Origin: Deltaproteobacteria bacterium
Lineage (GTDB): Bacteria; Desulfobacterota; Desulfobacteria; Desulfobacterales; JAFDDL01
DNA length: 6,636 nt
Direction: 5' to 3'
NCBI GenBank assembly: GCA_019310865.1
Contig: JAFDDL010000205.1
Location: forward strand, 1 to 6,636
The position numbers and the translations under genes were made by a program. Positions 5,064 through 6,636 of this stretch are shown here, in pieces (the stretch's first letter is position 1; every line of letters begins with the position of its first letter). The notes below the pieces were generated by a model. That model was not told the origin of the DNA. It did no database searches and saw nothing but the letters and a program-made list of their open reading frames with translations.

Positions 5064-6636
5064 ATGTTCGGAATTAAATTAAAACCCCGCCATCGGCGAC
5101 TTTTAGGCATGGTCACACACCACAAGATGCGCTTTCTTGTGTCCATGCTCTGTTCGGCCCTGGTGTCGGTGACCACTGCCGCGTCTGCGTGGCTTCTCCA
5201 ACCGGCCATCGATGATGTGTTCATCAGCAAGGATGTGAGCATGCTCAAAATGTTTCCACTGCTCATCATCGGACTTTTTTTGCTCAGGGGCATCGGTATC
5301 TATGGCCAGGAGTACCTGATGAGCTATGTGGGGCAGAATATCATTCTGCGCCTTCGAAACGGGCTGTATGATCGAATCCAGGATTTGCCGCTCTCTTTTT
5401 TCCAGGATGAAAAGACCGGTGTGCTTATGTCCCGGATTACCAACGATGTGAATGTTCTCAAACTCATGGTATCCGATTCGGTGAAGGCGGCCCTGCGCGA
5501 TTGTTTCAGCATTTTGGCACTCACCTTTGTCATTTTTTACCGAGATTGGCAATTGGCCCTGATCGCGTTGGTGGTGTTGCCGCTTGCCTTTTTACCGGTG
5601 GTGAAATTTGGTCGCCGGGTGCGCGAAGTCAGTACCCGAAGTCAGGAGGCCATGGCCGACATGAATGCGTTTCTCCATGAGACGTTTGCCGGCAGTAAAA
5701 TCGTCAAGGCCTTTGGTATGGAGGCAGTGGAAAAACGGCGGTTTGGTGAAAAGGTCATGCACCTGTTTCGTCTGGAGGTTAAAACCGCTATGGCCAAAGG
5801 CCTGTCCCCGGCTGTGATGGAAGTTTTTGCCGGCCTTGGTATTGCGTTTATTCTCTATTATGGCGGCAGCGCCGTCATCAGCGGTGAAACAACCCCGGGT
5901 ACCCTGGTCTCTTTTATCGGGGCGGTCATGTTGCTGTATACCCCGGTCAAGAAACTGTCGCGCATCAACAATATCGTACAAGAGGGTCTGGCGGCGGTGG
6001 ACCGGATATTTGATGTCATGGAAACCGAGTCCAATATTCGGGAGGCGGACAACCCGATCACAATCCCCACCAACCCCCACAGGGTTCAATTCGATAATGT
6101 TTCCTTCCGGTACGAACAAGACGATGTGCTTAAAAACATCCACCTGGATGTTGCAGCCGGGGAAGTTCTGGCCCTGGTCGGCATGAGCGGCGGCGGAAAG
6201 ACCACCCTGGTCAATTTGATTCCCCGGTTTTTCGATACGACCCGGGGCAACATTCGAATCGACGATTGTGATATTCGAAATGCGTCGCTCAAATCGCTCC
6301 GACGGCAGATCGCCGTTGTGACCCAGGAACCGATTCTGTTTAACGATACAGTTCGAAACAATATCGCATATGGAAATGTCGAAGCAACGGACGCTGAAAT
6401 CGAACGCGCCGCCAATGCCGCCTATGCTTATGAATTTGTCATGGGGTTTCCAAAGGGATTTGATACGATCATCGGTGAGCTTGGCGGGCGATTATCCGGA
6501 GGGGAAAAACAGCGCCTGTGTATTGCCCGCGCGCTGGTTAAAGATGCACCCATTTTAATTCTCGATGAGGCCACCAGCGCTCTGGATACCGAGTCGGAGA
6601 TGTGGGTACAAAAGGCGTTGGGAAACCTGATGAAGG
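5064..6636 (+). CDS. msbA: Lipid A export ABC transporter MsbA (C-terminus beyond the window)
   Basis: The frame is open for 524 codons to the window edge; MsbA is usually about 580 residues, so roughly the last 55 (including the H-loop) are missing. MsbA is an inner-membrane homodimer that flips core-lipid A to the periplasmic leaflet using ATP. The membrane domain has six plausible hydrophobic segments (about 23-46, 61-80, 136-159, 162-182, 248-272, 279-297). The ATPase domain shows A-loop Tyr350, Walker A GMSGGGKTT (373-381, Lys379), Q-loop Gln421 in VTQEP, signature LSGGE (477-481), Walker B ILILDE (Asp501, Glu502) and SALD. The signature has Glu where Gln is usual, a known variant. The location after lpxB and the acyltransferase argues for MsbA over other type IV exporters. 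ATG 5064 lacks a clear Shine-Dalgarno; ATG 5109 is an alternative that would trim the N-terminus. Confidence 0.93.
   Translation, partial: MFGIKLKPRHRRLLGMVTHHKMRFLVSMLCSALVSVTTAASAWLLQPAIDDVFISKDVSMLKMFPLLIIGLFLLRGIGIYGQEYLMSYVGQNIILRLRNGLYDRIQDLPLSFFQDEKTGVLMSRITNDVNVLKLMVSDSVKAALRDCFSILALTFVIFYRDWQLALIALVVLPLAFLPVVKFGRRVREVSTRSQEAMADMNAFLHETFAGSKIVKAFGMEAVEKRRFGEKVMHLFRLEVKTAMAKGLSPAVMEVFAGLGIAFILYYGGSAVISGETTPGTLVSFIGAVMLLYTPVKKLSRINNIVQEGLAAVDRIFDVMETESNIREADNPITIPTNPHRVQFDNVSFRYEQDDVLKNIHLDVAAGEVLALVGMSGGGKTTLVNLIPRFFDTTRGNIRIDDCDIRNASLKSLRRQIAVVTQEPILFNDTVRNNIAYGNVEATDAEIERAANAAYAYEFVMGFPKGFDTIIGELGGRLSGGEKQRLCIARALVKDAPILILDEATSALDTESEMWVQKALGNLMK

Noticed and set aside
5103..6415. 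Several 70-180 codon open frames on the minus strand opposite msbA
   Set aside because: All lie within the strongly supported msbA coding frame and have no recognisable domains.

Overview
The window is one strand of a lipid A (Raetz pathway) biosynthesis operon from a Gram-negative bacterium. All genes are on the + strand and packed end to end: lpxD (last 40 codons), fabZ, lpxA, lpxI, a Gfo/Idh/MocA-type oxidoreductase interrupted by an in-frame TAG, lpxB, a DUF374-type acyltransferase and msbA (cut by the window's right edge). Using LpxI rather than LpxH, placing an oxidoreductase between lpxI and lpxB, and having a DUF374 acyltransferase just before msbA all resemble Desulfobacterota / former Deltaproteobacteria. 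That assignment is inferred from gene content and order; no marker gene is present to prove it.

Layout: 1-123 is the LpxD C-terminus. 124-180 is a short spacer carrying the fabZ ribosome binding site. 181-1403 holds fabZ and lpxA joined by a 4-bp ATGA overlap. 1432-2241 is lpxI, which overlaps the oxidoreductase gene (2238-3197) by another ATGA. lpxB (3206-4348) follows after 8 nt, the acyltransferase (4359-5039) after 10 nt, and msbA starts at about 5064 after 24 nt. No gap exceeds 60 nt, and I saw no promoter, terminator, RNA gene, mobile element or CRISPR.

How the genes work together: FabZ keeps 3-hydroxyacyl-ACP chains moving through fatty acid elongation. LpxA and LpxD draw 3-hydroxyacyl-ACP from the same pool to acylate the UDP-sugar. 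LpxI hydrolyses UDP-2,3-diacylglucosamine to lipid X, and LpxB condenses lipid X with UDP-diacylglucosamine to the disaccharide. The DUF374 protein is a candidate late acyltransferase, and MsbA flips the finished core-lipid A across the inner membrane. The oxidoreductase may modify the sugar nucleotide, as GnnA does in organisms that make 2,3-diamino-2,3-dideoxyglucose lipid A, but no aminotransferase partner is visible here.

Most of the window is ordinary, well-conserved housekeeping sequence. The one real anomaly is the single in-frame amber codon at 2601-2603. It replaces what looks like the Glu of a GHxERFNPA-type motif, and the rest of the reading frame is intact. It could be a fresh nonsense mutation, a sequence error, or translated amber.
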